Assembly (NCBI GenBank): GCA_964351365.1
Contig: CAYGNP010000019.1
Location: 1 to 51,815 of the forward strand
DNA length: 51,815 bases
From: UBA1672 sp964351365
GTDB taxonomy: Bacteria > Pseudomonadota > Alphaproteobacteria > Micavibrionales > Micavibrionaceae
Direction of reading: 5' to 3'
Program-made: the position numbers and the translations under genes
Notes under the pieces: generated by a model
Databases searched by the model: none
What the model was told of the DNA's origin: nothing
The model's input: the letters and a program-made list of their open reading frames with translations, nothing else
In this document: positions 31,743 through 40,249 of the stretch, piece after piece
Layout: each line of letters begins with the position of its first letter
Position numbering within the stretch: the stretch's first letter is position 1

Positions 31743-32210
31743 TTGGCCGGTAATGATTTCAGCAGAAGAGATTTTATGAAAAGCATTTTTGGAGGTCCTT
31801 TTATTACATCTGCTGCTTTGAGCAGTGGTTTTATGTTAGCAGGGGCTGCCGGACGTTTTGTTCAAGTAAGAGATTTAAGAAGGCAGTTTGAAGAAACCTT
31901 TCCTAAAATTGAATATGAACCAACTGCTAGAGAATTGGAGCTTGTTGAAATCGACGAACGACAAGGTGGCTTGACGGGAGAGGAAGCACGAGAATATGCT
32001 GAACTGCGAATAAAGGCAGTTATGCGCTGTGAAGAAATGAGTGCTGAATGGCAAGCAAAATTTGATGAGTTTATATCTAAGAACCCACCTTCTGAGTGGA
32101 GTAAAGACTTATTTAGAATTGGTGCCGTGCTTACAATTCCTACTGCCGCTATGGGATGGATGTTATTCGGTTCCGAAGGCTCTGATGAAGAACCCCCCGC
32201 TCCAACTTAA
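31743..32210 (+). CDS. Tat-exported protein with C-terminal membrane helix, unknown function
   Basis: About 155 aa if read from a TTG at 31743, preceded at seven bases by AGGAG (31731-31735). Possible in-frame starts at 31698 (TTG) and 31710 (ATG) lack such a site. The N-terminus reads NDFSRRDFMKSIFGG and then a hydrophobic stretch, matching the twin-arginine motif S-R-R-x-F-x-K. The mature part is helical and charged (VRDLRRQFEETF, ELELVEID, ARELELVE). Near the end is a membrane segment (FRIGAVLTIPTAAMGWMLFG) followed by an acidic tail. The family is not recognised. Codon use is more AT-rich than the flanking met genes, which may mean recent gain. Confidence 0.7.
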   Translation: MAGNDFSRRDFMKSIFGGPFITSAALSSGFMLAGAAGRFVQVRDLRRQFEETFPKIEYEPTARELELVEIDERQGGLTGEEAREYAELRIKAVMRCEEMSAEWQAKFDEFISKNPPSEWSKDLFRIGAVLTIPTAAMGWMLFGSEGSDEEPPAPT

Positions 32211-32272
32211 AACCACACTCTTTTCAACTTAATATATTGACTTCCGCCTCAAATCCCGCTTTAGTCGAGACA

Positions 32273-32323
32273 TCACGGAATTTGAGACCAAGCAGCTTGC
32301 ACCGTGAAAAAAAATGCTAAAGC
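32273..32323 (+). promoter_or_regulatory. Probable SAM-II riboswitch upstream of metE
   Basis: H-type pseudoknot layout: P1 TCACGG (32273-32278) with CCGTGA (32302-32307); loop 1 AATTTGA; second helix GCTTGCA (32295-32301) pairing with TGC (32315-32317) and AAGC (32320-32323) around a TA bulge; joining segment GUGA-N8-GCUAAA. The known SAM-II RNA has the same GUGA-N8-GCUAAA spacing and an AUUUAA/AUUUGA loop (from memory). SAM-II is common before met genes in Alphaproteobacteria. It lies about 115 bases before the metE ATG, farther than usual. Confidence 0.65.
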
Positions 32324-32426
32324 GCTTATCGATAGAGACTACAGTCAGACTGACGACAGTTTCACTTCCATGAGCCATAACTTTAACAACGTTGCCGCAG
32401 GGCTAAATGCGGTGGCACACACGTAA
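32304..32426 (+). CDS. Possible leader peptide between riboswitch and metE, up to 40 aa
   Basis: A GTG at 32304, inside the conserved GUGA of the riboswitch, opens 40 codons ending TAA at 32424-32426, which overlaps the metE ribosome site. An in-frame ATG at 32370 gives an 18-residue version (MSHNFNNVAAGLNAVAHT). Neither start has a good ribosome site by itself. If translated, it would couple the riboswitch to metE 12 bases further on. The evidence is only position and an uninterrupted frame. Confidence 0.3.
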   Translation: MKKNAKALIDRDYSQTDDSFTSMSHNFNNVAAGLNAVAHT

Positions 32427-32438
32427 GGATGAAAAAAC

Positions 32439-34772
32439 ATGGTATCAGCAACAAATTTAGGATTTCCACGCATCGGTGATATGCGTCAACTCAAAAAAGC
32501 AGTTGAAAGCTATTGGAAGGGCAAAAGCTCACAAAACGATCTGCTCAACACTGGCCGCGAATTGCGCGCTCATAACTGGAAGCTGCAACAAAAAGCAGGG
32601 TTAAGCCATATTCCTTCAAACGATTTTTCTTTCTACGACCAGGTTCTGGATACAATTACAACGCTGGGTCTGATCCCGGAGCGCTATAACTGGGACGGCA
32701 AGGACATTGACCTTGATACCTATTTCGCAATGGCCCGCGGACGTCAGCAAGGCGGTATAGATGTAACGGCAATGGAAATGACCAAATGGTACGACACAAA
32801 CTATCATTACATTGTTCCTGAATTCGAAAAAGGCATGGAGCCAAAACTCTCCAACACCAAAATCTTCGACCAATACAAGGAAGCTAAAGACATCGGCATT
32901 GAAACACGTCCGGTTCTGGTTGGCCCCGCCAGCTTCGTATTCCTTGGCAAGGCTCAATATGAAGGCTTCAGCCATGAAGAAACTGTCAAAAAACTCATCC
33001 CCGTTTATAACCAGATCTTGCAAAAACTGGCTGATCTTGGGGCGCAGTGGGTTCAAATCGACGAGCCGGTCTTCTGCCTCGACCTTTGCCCAATTGGTCA
33101 GGGCGTTGTCAAAGCCGCTTACGCTGGCCTGAAAAAACCCGCTGGCCTGAAGATCATCGTAACATCCTACTTCGACACTTTGCGTGGAAATGCAGACCAG
33201 TTCTACGGCCTTCCCGTTGATGCTCTGCACATTGATTTGTGCCGCGGCCCGAATCAGGCCAACACCGGCGCGAATAATGCCGAAAAAGCTTTGGACGAGG
33301 CTCTTGCAAAAATCGGTGATAAAATCCTTTCTGTCGGGATCGTCGATGGCCGCAATATCTGGAAGAATGACCTTTCCAAATCACTCGGTTTTGTAGAAAA
33401 AGCAGTCGCAAAACTGGGCAAGGACAAAGTCTTTGTAGCCGGTTCTTGCTCATTGCTGCATACACCCGTAGATCTGAATAGCGAAAAAGACATGGACTCT
33501 CAGCTCAAGAGCTGGATGGCCTACGCAACACAAAAGCTGGACGAAATTGCAACCATCACCAAGGGCGCAAATGAAGGACGCGGCTCCATAGCAGAGGCGA
33601 TCTCCCGATCAGACGCCGTTCAGGAAGACCGCCGCACATCCAAACGCATTCATGATGATGCGGTCAAACAGCGCGTGAAAAACATCACGCCTGAGATGAA
33701 AAAGCGTAAATCACCTTTCGCCAAGCGCCAGAAAATCCAGCATGCTGCGATGGATCTGCCGCTTTATCCTACAACCTCCATCGGCTCTTTCCCGCAAACG
33801 CAGGAAATTCGCGCCGCCCGCGCGGCCTTCAAAGCTGGTGAGATTAACGAGGCGAAATACAAAGAAGCCATGCAAGCTGAAATCCGCAGCGTTGTTGAGT
33901 TCCAGCACGAAGTCGATATCGATATTCTCGTGCACGGCGAGCCAGAACGTAACGACATGGTGGAATATTTTGGTGAACAACTCTCCGGTTTTGCTTTCTC
34001 GAAATTCGGCTGGGTACAGTCTTACGGCTCACGCTGTGTGAAACCGCCGATCATTTTCGGCGATGTCTCAAGGCCAAATCCTATGACAGTGGAATGGAGC
34101 AAATATGCGCAAAGCCAGACGAAGAAAATCATGAAGGGTATGCTCACCGGCCCGATCACGATCCTGCAATGGTCTTTCGTGCGCGATGACCAGCCCCGCA
34201 GCCAGACCTCCAAGCAAATCGCGCTTGCGATTCGCGACGAAGTGGCTGACCTGGAAAAAGCCGGTATCAAAATGATCCAGATAGACGAAGCCGCCTTCCG
34301 CGAAGGCTTGCCTTTGCGCAAGGATGACTGGAAAGCCTATCTCGACAATGCTGTTGAAGATTTCCGCATCACATCATGCTGCGTGGAGGATTCAACTCAA
34401 ATCCATACCCATATGTGCTATTCCGAGTTCAACGACGTGATTAAAGAGGTCGCGGACATGGATGCGGACGTGATTTCAATTGAAACATCACGCTCACAAA
34501 TGGAACTTCTGGATGCCTTCGTTGCGTTCAAATACCCGAACGAGATCGGGCCGGGCGTATACGATATCCACTCACCCCGCGTGCCAAGCACAAAGGAAAT
34601 GGTGGATCTTCTGGACAAAGCCAAGCTCAATCTGGACGAACGCCAAATTTGGGTGAACCCGGATTGCGGTCTCAAGACTCGCGGCTGGCCGGAGGTCAAG
34701 CAATCACTGCAAAACATGGTTGAAGCCGCCAAGCAAATGCGCCAAAAATCAAAAGCGAGCGCCGCAGCGTAA
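32439..34772 (+). CDS. metE: Cobalamin-independent methionine synthase
   Basis: A 777-aa enzyme transferring a methyl group from methyl-THF-triglutamate to homocysteine. It has the two barrel halves. The N-terminal half begins NLGFPRIGDMRQLKKA. The catalytic C-terminal half contains the zinc site (HMCYSEF with His and Cys, later NPDCGLKTRG with the second Cys) and the folate/homocysteine loops (HGEPERNDMVEYFGE, ILQWSFVRDD). Length fits the family (about 755). AAGGA nine bases before ATG 32439. A putative SAM-II riboswitch upstream would repress it when SAM is plentiful. Confidence 0.97.
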   Translation: MVSATNLGFPRIGDMRQLKKAVESYWKGKSSQNDLLNTGRELRAHNWKLQQKAGLSHIPSNDFSFYDQVLDTITTLGLIPERYNWDGKDIDLDTYFAMARGRQQGGIDVTAMEMTKWYDTNYHYIVPEFEKGMEPKLSNTKIFDQYKEAKDIGIETRPVLVGPASFVFLGKAQYEGFSHEETVKKLIPVYNQILQKLADLGAQWVQIDEPVFCLDLCPIGQGVVKAAYAGLKKPAGLKIIVTSYFDTLRGNADQFYGLPVDALHIDLCRGPNQANTGANNAEKALDEALAKIGDKILSVGIVDGRNIWKNDLSKSLGFVEKAVAKLGKDKVFVAGSCSLLHTPVDLNSEKDMDSQLKSWMAYATQKLDEIATITKGANEGRGSIAEAISRSDAVQEDRRTSKRIHDDAVKQRVKNITPEMKKRKSPFAKRQKIQHAAMDLPLYPTTSIGSFPQTQEIRAARAAFKAGEINEAKYKEAMQAEIRSVVEFQHEVDIDILVHGEPERNDMVEYFGEQLSGFAFSKFGWVQSYGSRCVKPPIIFGDVSRPNPMTVEWSKYAQSQTKKIMKGMLTGPITILQWSFVRDDQPRSQTSKQIALAIRDEVADLEKAGIKMIQIDEAAFREGLPLRKDDWKAYLDNAVEDFRITSCCVEDSTQIHTHMCYSEFNDVIKEVADMDADVISIETSRSQMELLDAFVAFKYPNEIGPGVYDIHSPRVPSTKEMVDLLDKAKLNLDERQIWVNPDCGLKTRGWPEVKQSLQNMVEAAKQMRQKSKASAAA

Positions 34773-34792
34773 AGAAAAACATTGAAAAAACC

Positions 34793-34829
34793 AAAATCCG
34801 CTCTTATGACAGGGGGCGGATTTTTTTTT
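34793..34829 (+). terminator. Terminator after metE
   Basis: AAAATCCGC pairs with GCGGATTTT, loop of about 14 bases, then further T residues to 34829. Confidence 0.88.
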
Positions 34830-34855
34830 ATAATAAAAATAGCAAGGTGATAAAA

Positions 34856-35224
34856 ATGGACGGATCAAATTTCAGCGCTGTGCAGGCCCTCAAAACCATA
34901 AAGTGGCATGATCCTTATAAGAATGAAGAATCGATAGCGCATGTAAACAGGATAAAGGCTGTTCATCTAAGCCATCCGAGACAACTCAAATATTATTATG
35001 CAAGAAGCGAAGATATCGCGGAGGCTCTTAAGATTGCTTTTACCCCTGACAACCCTATTCCAGCGCGTGATGCTCTTGAAAAGGAGCTTGAAACGTATGA
35101 CATTATGTTCGCAAATCTGGATGATGCTGAAAGGACGCCCATAATGTATGTCAGTTGTGATGCACTTCACAAACATGGCATAAGTTTAGATGAATATCAG
35201 CAAGTAGGTATAGACTTGAATTAA
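34856..35224 (+). CDS. Unknown protein, paralogue of the next gene (122 aa)
   Basis: A soluble 122-residue protein without a recognised domain. It contains ALKTIKWHDPYKNEES, YYYARSEDIAEALKIAF, EKELETYDIMFANLDD and VSCDALHKHGISLDEYQQ. The order IxW-x-PY, YxxA--DIA--L, VS-D-L--HG-I is repeated in the protein from 35300. AAGG at 34844-34847 supports the ATG at 34856 over an upstream GTG at 34847. It follows the metE terminator, so it has its own promoter. Confidence 0.65.
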   Translation: MDGSNFSAVQALKTIKWHDPYKNEESIAHVNRIKAVHLSHPRQLKYYYARSEDIAEALKIAFTPDNPIPARDALEKELETYDIMFANLDDAERTPIMYVSCDALHKHGISLDEYQQVGIDLN

Positions 35225-35299
35225 ATTAGGAACCGCTTTTTTCATAATTGACACAGCGAAAACTATTCTCCAAATTATTAAAAAAAAGGATGTGTGCTG

Positions 35300-35791
35300 A
35301 TGGAAGAAACCGCTACTCGAGGATATATGATTCCAAGGGAACAGATACCAGAACTCTCGAAAAATTTTTCAAACAGAAACAGACTTGAGGGACTTAGGAA
35401 AATTTCCTGGCGTAACCCTTATCTTGATTTAGAAGGCGTTGCAATTGTCCAAAGAGCTGCACACGCAACAGATTTAATGGAAACAGACATCGCCTATTTT
35501 TTTGTACCCCTGGAAGAAATAGCAATTTCACTGGGCTATAACATGGAGAATATAAAAGATGATAAAGAAGCTATTTTTGAAATAAAAAGTAAAATTGAAG
35601 ATACACTAACTGAAATGTTGTCCTGCGCAAATATATGTTGGTCATGCATAAAAAATCATGGCCATACATTGCTCGTCAGCGTTGATACGCTCTTACACCA
35701 TGGCTACATCACACAGGATCAGGCTGGAAATTACGCATCAAATACGCATAAACAAAGTGCATATAATCCAACAGACAGACTAGACCCCTGA
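35300..35791 (+). CDS. Unknown protein, paralogue of the previous gene (163 aa)
   Basis: A 163-residue soluble protein sharing with the preceding gene the blocks KISWRNPYLDLEGVAIV, YFFVPLEEIAISLGY and LLVSVDTLLHHGYITQDQ. It has an extra N-terminus and an insertion with CANICWSCIKNHGH (two cysteines spaced Cx4C and a nearby His). AAAGGA at 35285-35290 fits ATG 35300; the upstream in-frame GTG is too close to it. Its 3' end overlaps the convergent rRNA methyltransferase gene by 12 bases. The family is unrecognised. Confidence 0.65.
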   Translation: MEETATRGYMIPREQIPELSKNFSNRNRLEGLRKISWRNPYLDLEGVAIVQRAAHATDLMETDIAYFFVPLEEIAISLGYNMENIKDDKEAIFEIKSKIEDTLTEMLSCANICWSCIKNHGHTLLVSVDTLLHHGYITQDQAGNYASNTHKQSAYNPTDRLDP

Positions 35792-37084
35792 CAAAAAAGA
35801 GTCTTTGCGCACAAGCACAGCCGTAAAAAACCCGTCCGTTCCGTGGCGATGAGGCGTTAGGCGCATATAAGGCGAACCAATCCCCAAAGCCTCATCCACA
35901 GGCTGCAGCGCAAATTCCGGATGCGCGGCTAAAAACCGCTCGACCTGCACCTCATTTTCACCGGGAAGCAGCGAGCACGTCGCATACACCAATCGCCCGC
36001 CAAGCTTAACGCATCGCGCTGCTTTCTCGATAATCTCGGCTTGCAGCGCGCATAACTCCTCCAGCCCAGGCCCGTAAACCTGCCAACGCATATCCGGATT
36101 GCGCCGCCATGTGCCCGTTCCGCTGCACGGCGCATCGACGAGAACAATATCGAACGTCTCGCGTTGTCGCTTCAGCCATTTACGGTGACGATCCTCGGAC
36201 AGCGCGCGGATTTCAACAATATCTGCAATACCCGCCTTCTTATAGCGCTTGCGCCCGTTCTCAAGGCGCCGCTCATCATTATCTGCGGCCACAATCCGGC
36301 CTTTACGCTGCATCGCCGCCGCCAACGCCAGCGTTTTTCCACCGCCCCCTGCGCAAAAATCCAGAACCTGCATCCCCGGCTTGGCCTCACACAGATAGGC
36401 AATCATCTGCGATCCCTCATCCTGTATCTCAATCCATCCCTTAGTGAGCGCCTTGGTCTTGGAGAGATAAACTTTATCGACGCACCGCAAAGCCCAAGGA
36501 CATAGCGCGCCATCTACCACCTGAACCCCTTCATCGCTCAGCGATTTAACAACTTTATCTTTATCCGCCGTGAACATATTCACCCGCAAATCAAGCGTTG
36601 CAGGGTCCATCATCGCGGCCATTTCGGCCTCAAACGCATCCCCAAACACCGCGCGCAATTCTTCTTCATACGCCGCCGGGCACTCAACGCGCACGCCCTC
36701 AGGCATATCCTTTCGCTCCAGCGGCTGTTCGGCAACTTTCCCCAGCATCACAAGCTCTTCATCGCTCAAATGTTCCGGTGCATATTGCGTGCCGTCAAAC
36801 AGATCAGTGACGCGTTTGGCCAGCGCCGCCTCACTGGTCGCAAGCCATATAATCATGCGGTTGCGCGGCGTATCCTCGGCCTTAAGCTTATTGAGCCACC
36901 AGCCAATGCGCGCATGGGCCCGGGTCATATTGTAAATGCGCTCGGCAATATTGCTGCGGTCTTTCGCGCCAATATAGCGGCGCACGCGCATGTAATCTCC
37001 AATGCACTTATCCAGCGGCACACGCGAGCGGTGATTGCTCTCAAGAATTTCTAAACAGGCTTTTATTCGGGATGCAGGTTTCAT
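35780..37084 (-). CDS. RsmB/NOP2-family rRNA m5C methyltransferase
   Basis: A 434-aa class I methyltransferase of the RsmB/NOL1/NOP2/Sun group, making 5-methylcytosine in rRNA. The N-terminal helical part (about 1-170) resembles the RsmB extension. The catalytic part has motif I (VLDFCAGGGGKTLALAAAM), motif IV with a catalytic-cycle cysteine (VDAPCSGTGTWRRNPD) and motif VI with the nucleophilic cysteine (YATCSLLPGENE). Whether it is RsmB itself (C967) is not certain. Confidence 0.88.
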   Translation of the reverse strand: MKPASRIKACLEILESNHRSRVPLDKCIGDYMRVRRYIGAKDRSNIAERIYNMTRAHARIGWWLNKLKAEDTPRNRMIIWLATSEAALAKRVTDLFDGTQYAPEHLSDEELVMLGKVAEQPLERKDMPEGVRVECPAAYEEELRAVFGDAFEAEMAAMMDPATLDLRVNMFTADKDKVVKSLSDEGVQVVDGALCPWALRCVDKVYLSKTKALTKGWIEIQDEGSQMIAYLCEAKPGMQVLDFCAGGGGKTLALAAAMQRKGRIVAADNDERRLENGRKRYKKAGIADIVEIRALSEDRHRKWLKRQRETFDIVLVDAPCSGTGTWRRNPDMRWQVYGPGLEELCALQAEIIEKAARCVKLGGRLVYATCSLLPGENEVQVERFLAAHPEFALQPVDEALGIGSPYMRLTPHRHGTDGFFTAVLVRKDSFLSGV

Positions 37085-37112
37085 GGGGGCTAGTCATACA
37101 GCAAAAGAATCT

Positions 37113-37832
37113 TTAAAGCACTATTTTTCCGATGAGCAACACAGCAGAAACACCGAGCAAGACCTCAACGGCCTTAAAAAACCGCTCCTGAGGTATCTTA
37201 CCATGCAGCGTTTGCCCAAGATAAAGCGCAATTAAAAAGGCGGGATAGGCATAAAGAGATGTCATGAAAAGATCGAAGCTCATTAGACCCGTGCCAAGTG
37301 TTCCAATGGAGCGCGGAATATTCGAGACCATGAGCGTCGCAATAATGCTCGCGCGAAACAGTGCCGATTCATGTATATGATCCCGAAGATACAAAATAAA
37401 GGCTGGCCCGCCCCCGCCCATCAAGGCGTTCAAAATACCGCCAATAAATCCGGCAAAATGGGCATCCCCCCATTTAATCAACCGTCCCATCGGGTCAAAC
37501 GAGCTATATTTGCGCAGCAAATGCAGAATAATATACCCCGCCAGCAATCCGCGCATTATATCTCCGTTAAGAGTATTAAGAAAAACAATCCCGATCACAA
37601 CGCCGATGAACATAGACGGCATCATATTCACAATTGGCCGCCACTGAATATCGCGATACGTTTTGAAAATCAGCAGACCCATAGAGAATTGATAGACCAT
37701 AACCATCGTCACAACATCCTGCACCGGCATGAACAGACTGAGCAGGGGGACGGAAATTAACCCCCCGCCAAAGCCAATCAAACTATGCGCAAAAAAAGAA
37801 AAAAAGACGATAAGAATTGTTATTAAGATCAC
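37113..37832 (-). CDS. TauE/SafE-family membrane permease
   Basis: A 239-aa integral membrane protein with about seven to eight hydrophobic segments and the duplicated family signature. The first half has LIGFGGGLISVPLLSLF and the second FIGGILNALMGGGGPAFILYL. Members export or import sulfonates, sulfite or related anions, and the substrate cannot be told here. It lies upstream of the rRNA methyltransferase gene on the same strand, 28 bases away, and may be co-transcribed with it. Confidence 0.9.
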   Translation of the reverse strand: MILITILIVFFSFFAHSLIGFGGGLISVPLLSLFMPVQDVVTMVMVYQFSMGLLIFKTYRDIQWRPIVNMMPSMFIGVVIGIVFLNTLNGDIMRGLLAGYIILHLLRKYSSFDPMGRLIKWGDAHFAGFIGGILNALMGGGGPAFILYLRDHIHESALFRASIIATLMVSNIPRSIGTLGTGLMSFDLFMTSLYAYPAFLIALYLGQTLHGKIPQERFFKAVEVLLGVSAVLLIGKIVL

Positions 37833-37986
37833 GTCATCATAGTAAATAAAGAGATAAAAAAATCAACACTAAATCACTGATATAAAATATTTTTATTTAT
37901 TAATCCGATCATGTAACGCCGATCTCGCATAAAGCGAATAATCACACATAATCAGAAATTTTAAATTTTTCAAAAAGGATAATCCC

Positions 37987-38562
37987 ATGACGAAATTCAC
38001 CCTATACGACAAAAACACCGCTCCCGAAAAATCAAGAGAGCTACTCGCTGATCTGGAAAAGAAATATGGAAACAATATGAATATTTTCGCCCATATGAGC
38101 GAGAGCCCGCTGCCAATCAAACTCTACACGTTTGGGCAAAATATGGCCAATCAAGAAGCAACACTGAGCAACGAAGAGGTAAACATTGTTCAGCTTGCAA
38201 CAAGCGTTGCAAACAGCTGTGAATTCTGTGTGCCCGCGCATTCATTTTTGGGTCGCAATGTCATTAAAACCGATGATGCGATTATCGATGCCATTCGCGA
38301 TGGCAAAGAGGGCCCCGACAAAAAGATCAATGCCCTTGTTATGTTCACACAAAGCGTTACTTCAAAACGCGGCCACGTTGACAGCGCTGAGATTGAGGCT
38401 TTTTTGAGCGCCGGATATACAAAAGAGCAAATCTTCGAGGTGATTACGATTGTATCTTATAAGGTCATCACCAATTATACCTCTGCAATTGCAGGGACAA
38501 AGCCCAACGAGATGTTTGCCTCAGAAGTCTGGACGCCTGCAAAAAGCAAGAAAGCGGCATAG
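37987..38562 (+). CDS. Carboxymuconolactone decarboxylase / AhpD-like protein
   Basis: A 191-aa helical protein with the CMD/AhpD catalytic motif, a CxxC followed by His (SCEFCVPAHSFLG), preceded by LSNEEVNIVQLATSVAN. Such proteins act as thiol-disulfide components of peroxide defence (AhpD) or as decarboxylases. The CxxC-x3-H arrangement favours a redox role. AAAGGA lies about nine bases upstream of the ATG. It is monocistronic, ended by a strong terminator. Confidence 0.85.
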   Translation: MTKFTLYDKNTAPEKSRELLADLEKKYGNNMNIFAHMSESPLPIKLYTFGQNMANQEATLSNEEVNIVQLATSVANSCEFCVPAHSFLGRNVIKTDDAIIDAIRDGKEGPDKKINALVMFTQSVTSKRGHVDSAEIEAFLSAGYTKEQIFEVITIVSYKVITNYTSAIAGTKPNEMFASEVWTPAKSKKAA

Positions 38563-38587
38563 AAATCGCACAATAAGAACCCTCAGG

Positions 38588-38615
38588 AAATCCCCGCCTC
38601 AAAAGCGGGGATTTT
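38588..38615 (+). terminator. Terminator between the AhpD-like gene and guaB
   Basis: AAATCCCCGC pairs with GCGGGGATTT, loop of seven bases, followed by T residues. It abuts the guaB stop codon on the opposite strand. Confidence 0.88.
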
Positions 38616-40103
38616 TCAATCCGCCTCGCTACGGTAATTGGGCGCCTCGCGGGTGATTGTAACATCATGCACATGCGATTCCTTATAACCAGCGCCGGTC
38701 ATACGTACAAATTCCGCGCGCTCACGCATTTCTCTCACCGTGCCGCAGCCCGTATAGCCCATGGCCGCCCGCAACCCCCCCACCATCTGGTGAAGAACAT
38801 TGCCAATCGGGCCCTTATAAGGAACGCGCCCCTCAATCCCCTCAGGCACAAGCTTGTTGCTCTGATTAACATTACCCTGGAAATACCGGTCCGCCGATCC
38901 CTTGACCATCGCCCCGACCGAGCCCATACCCCGATAGGATTTGTAAGATCGTCCCTGATAAAGGATAACTTCGCCCGGTGCCTCGTCCGTTCCGGCGAAC
39001 ACCCCGCCCATCATGGCCGCGCTTGCTCCGGCGGCAATCGCCTTGGCAAAATCACCTGAATATTTGATCCCCCCATCCGCAATCACCGGAATACCTTTTT
39101 TCTCGCACACCAAAGCGACATCCATAATCGCCGTCAGCTGCGGCACACCAACACCGGCAACAACCCGCGTTGTACAGATAGAGCCTGGGCCGATCCCGAC
39201 CTTAATCGCATTGGCCCCGGCCTTAATCAGCGCCAGCGCCGCATCAGCCGTAGCAACATTCCCGGCCATTATCTGTAAATCCTTGTTTTCCCTGCGGATC
39301 TGCGCAACTGTATCAATCACCGCCCGTGAATGCCCGTGCGCCGTATCCACAACGACAATATCCAGTCCGGCCTCCGCCAGAGCGCTCGCGCGCTGCACAC
39401 CGTTAAAATCCCCTGTGCCAACGGCAGCCGCTGCACGCAAACGGTCTTGAGAATCCTTGCTCGCCACCGGAAACAGCTTGGATTTTTCAATATCCTTCAC
39501 GGTCATTAATCCAACACACCGCCCGTGCTCATCCACAATCAACAATTTCTCAATCCGGTGCTTATGCAGCAGCTTTTTAGCCTCTTCCTTGGTGATATCC
39601 GTTCGCGCCGTGACCAGATTATCCCGCGCCATCAGCTCCTTGATCGGCTGATCGGGATCATCCGCAAAACGTACATCCCGGTTCGTAAGTATACCCACCA
39701 GACGGCCATTTTCCTCTGTCACAGGAAAACCGGAAATATTGTGAATACTCATCAGCTCCCACGCATCAGACAGCCGTGCATTCGGACGAATAGTAATCGG
39801 ATCAAGCACCATTCCCGATTCAAAACGCTTGACCTTGCGCACCATCATGGCCTGCGCCTCGATGTCCATATTTCTATGCATAACCCCGATGCCGCCATTT
39901 TGCGCCATGGCAATCGCCAGATCCGCTTCGGTCACCGTGTCCATCGCCGCCGAGAGAACAGGGATATTGAGCTTTATATCCTGCGTCAGAAAAGTGGATG
40001 TATCGACCTGATTGGGCTGAACTTCGGACTCGCCGGGGATAAGGAGAACGTCATCAAAGGTCAATGCTTCACGGATTTTGGTGGAATCTTTGATACGTGC
40101 CAT
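38616..40103 (-). CDS. guaB: Inosine-5'-monophosphate dehydrogenase
   Basis: A 495-aa enzyme oxidising IMP to XMP, the step before guaA. It starts with ALTFDDVLLIPGESEV, has a two-CBS insertion (about 95-215), the catalytic loop GIGPGSICTTRVVAGVG with the active cysteine, and the ADGGIKYSGDFAKAIAAGA nucleotide site. Length matches the usual 485-500. An in-frame ATG 40142 would add 13 residues. The strong AGGAG seven bases upstream supports 40103. Confidence 0.96.
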   Translation of the reverse strand: MARIKDSTKIREALTFDDVLLIPGESEVQPNQVDTSTFLTQDIKLNIPVLSAAMDTVTEADLAIAMAQNGGIGVMHRNMDIEAQAMMVRKVKRFESGMVLDPITIRPNARLSDAWELMSIHNISGFPVTEENGRLVGILTNRDVRFADDPDQPIKELMARDNLVTARTDITKEEAKKLLHKHRIEKLLIVDEHGRCVGLMTVKDIEKSKLFPVASKDSQDRLRAAAAVGTGDFNGVQRASALAEAGLDIVVVDTAHGHSRAVIDTVAQIRRENKDLQIMAGNVATADAALALIKAGANAIKVGIGPGSICTTRVVAGVGVPQLTAIMDVALVCEKKGIPVIADGGIKYSGDFAKAIAAGASAAMMGGVFAGTDEAPGEVILYQGRSYKSYRGMGSVGAMVKGSADRYFQGNVNQSNKLVPEGIEGRVPYKGPIGNVLHQMVGGLRAAMGYTGCGTVREMRERAEFVRMTGAGYKESHVHDVTITREAPNYRSEAD

Positions 40104-40249
40104 ATGCAAGCTCCTGCTCTGTTTAGGAAGTGGAATTTGCATGAGAGTTATACGCGTTTTTATAAAGAAGTAAAGTTAATAAATTCTTATCATTTTTCAC
40201 ATATTATCAATTAGGACACAAATAAAACGCACTTTACAGGTATAAAAAC

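Noticed and set aside
35247..35280. TTGACA upstream of the second paralogue
   Set aside because: No convincing -10 hexamer at 16-18 bases, so a promoter could not be assigned.
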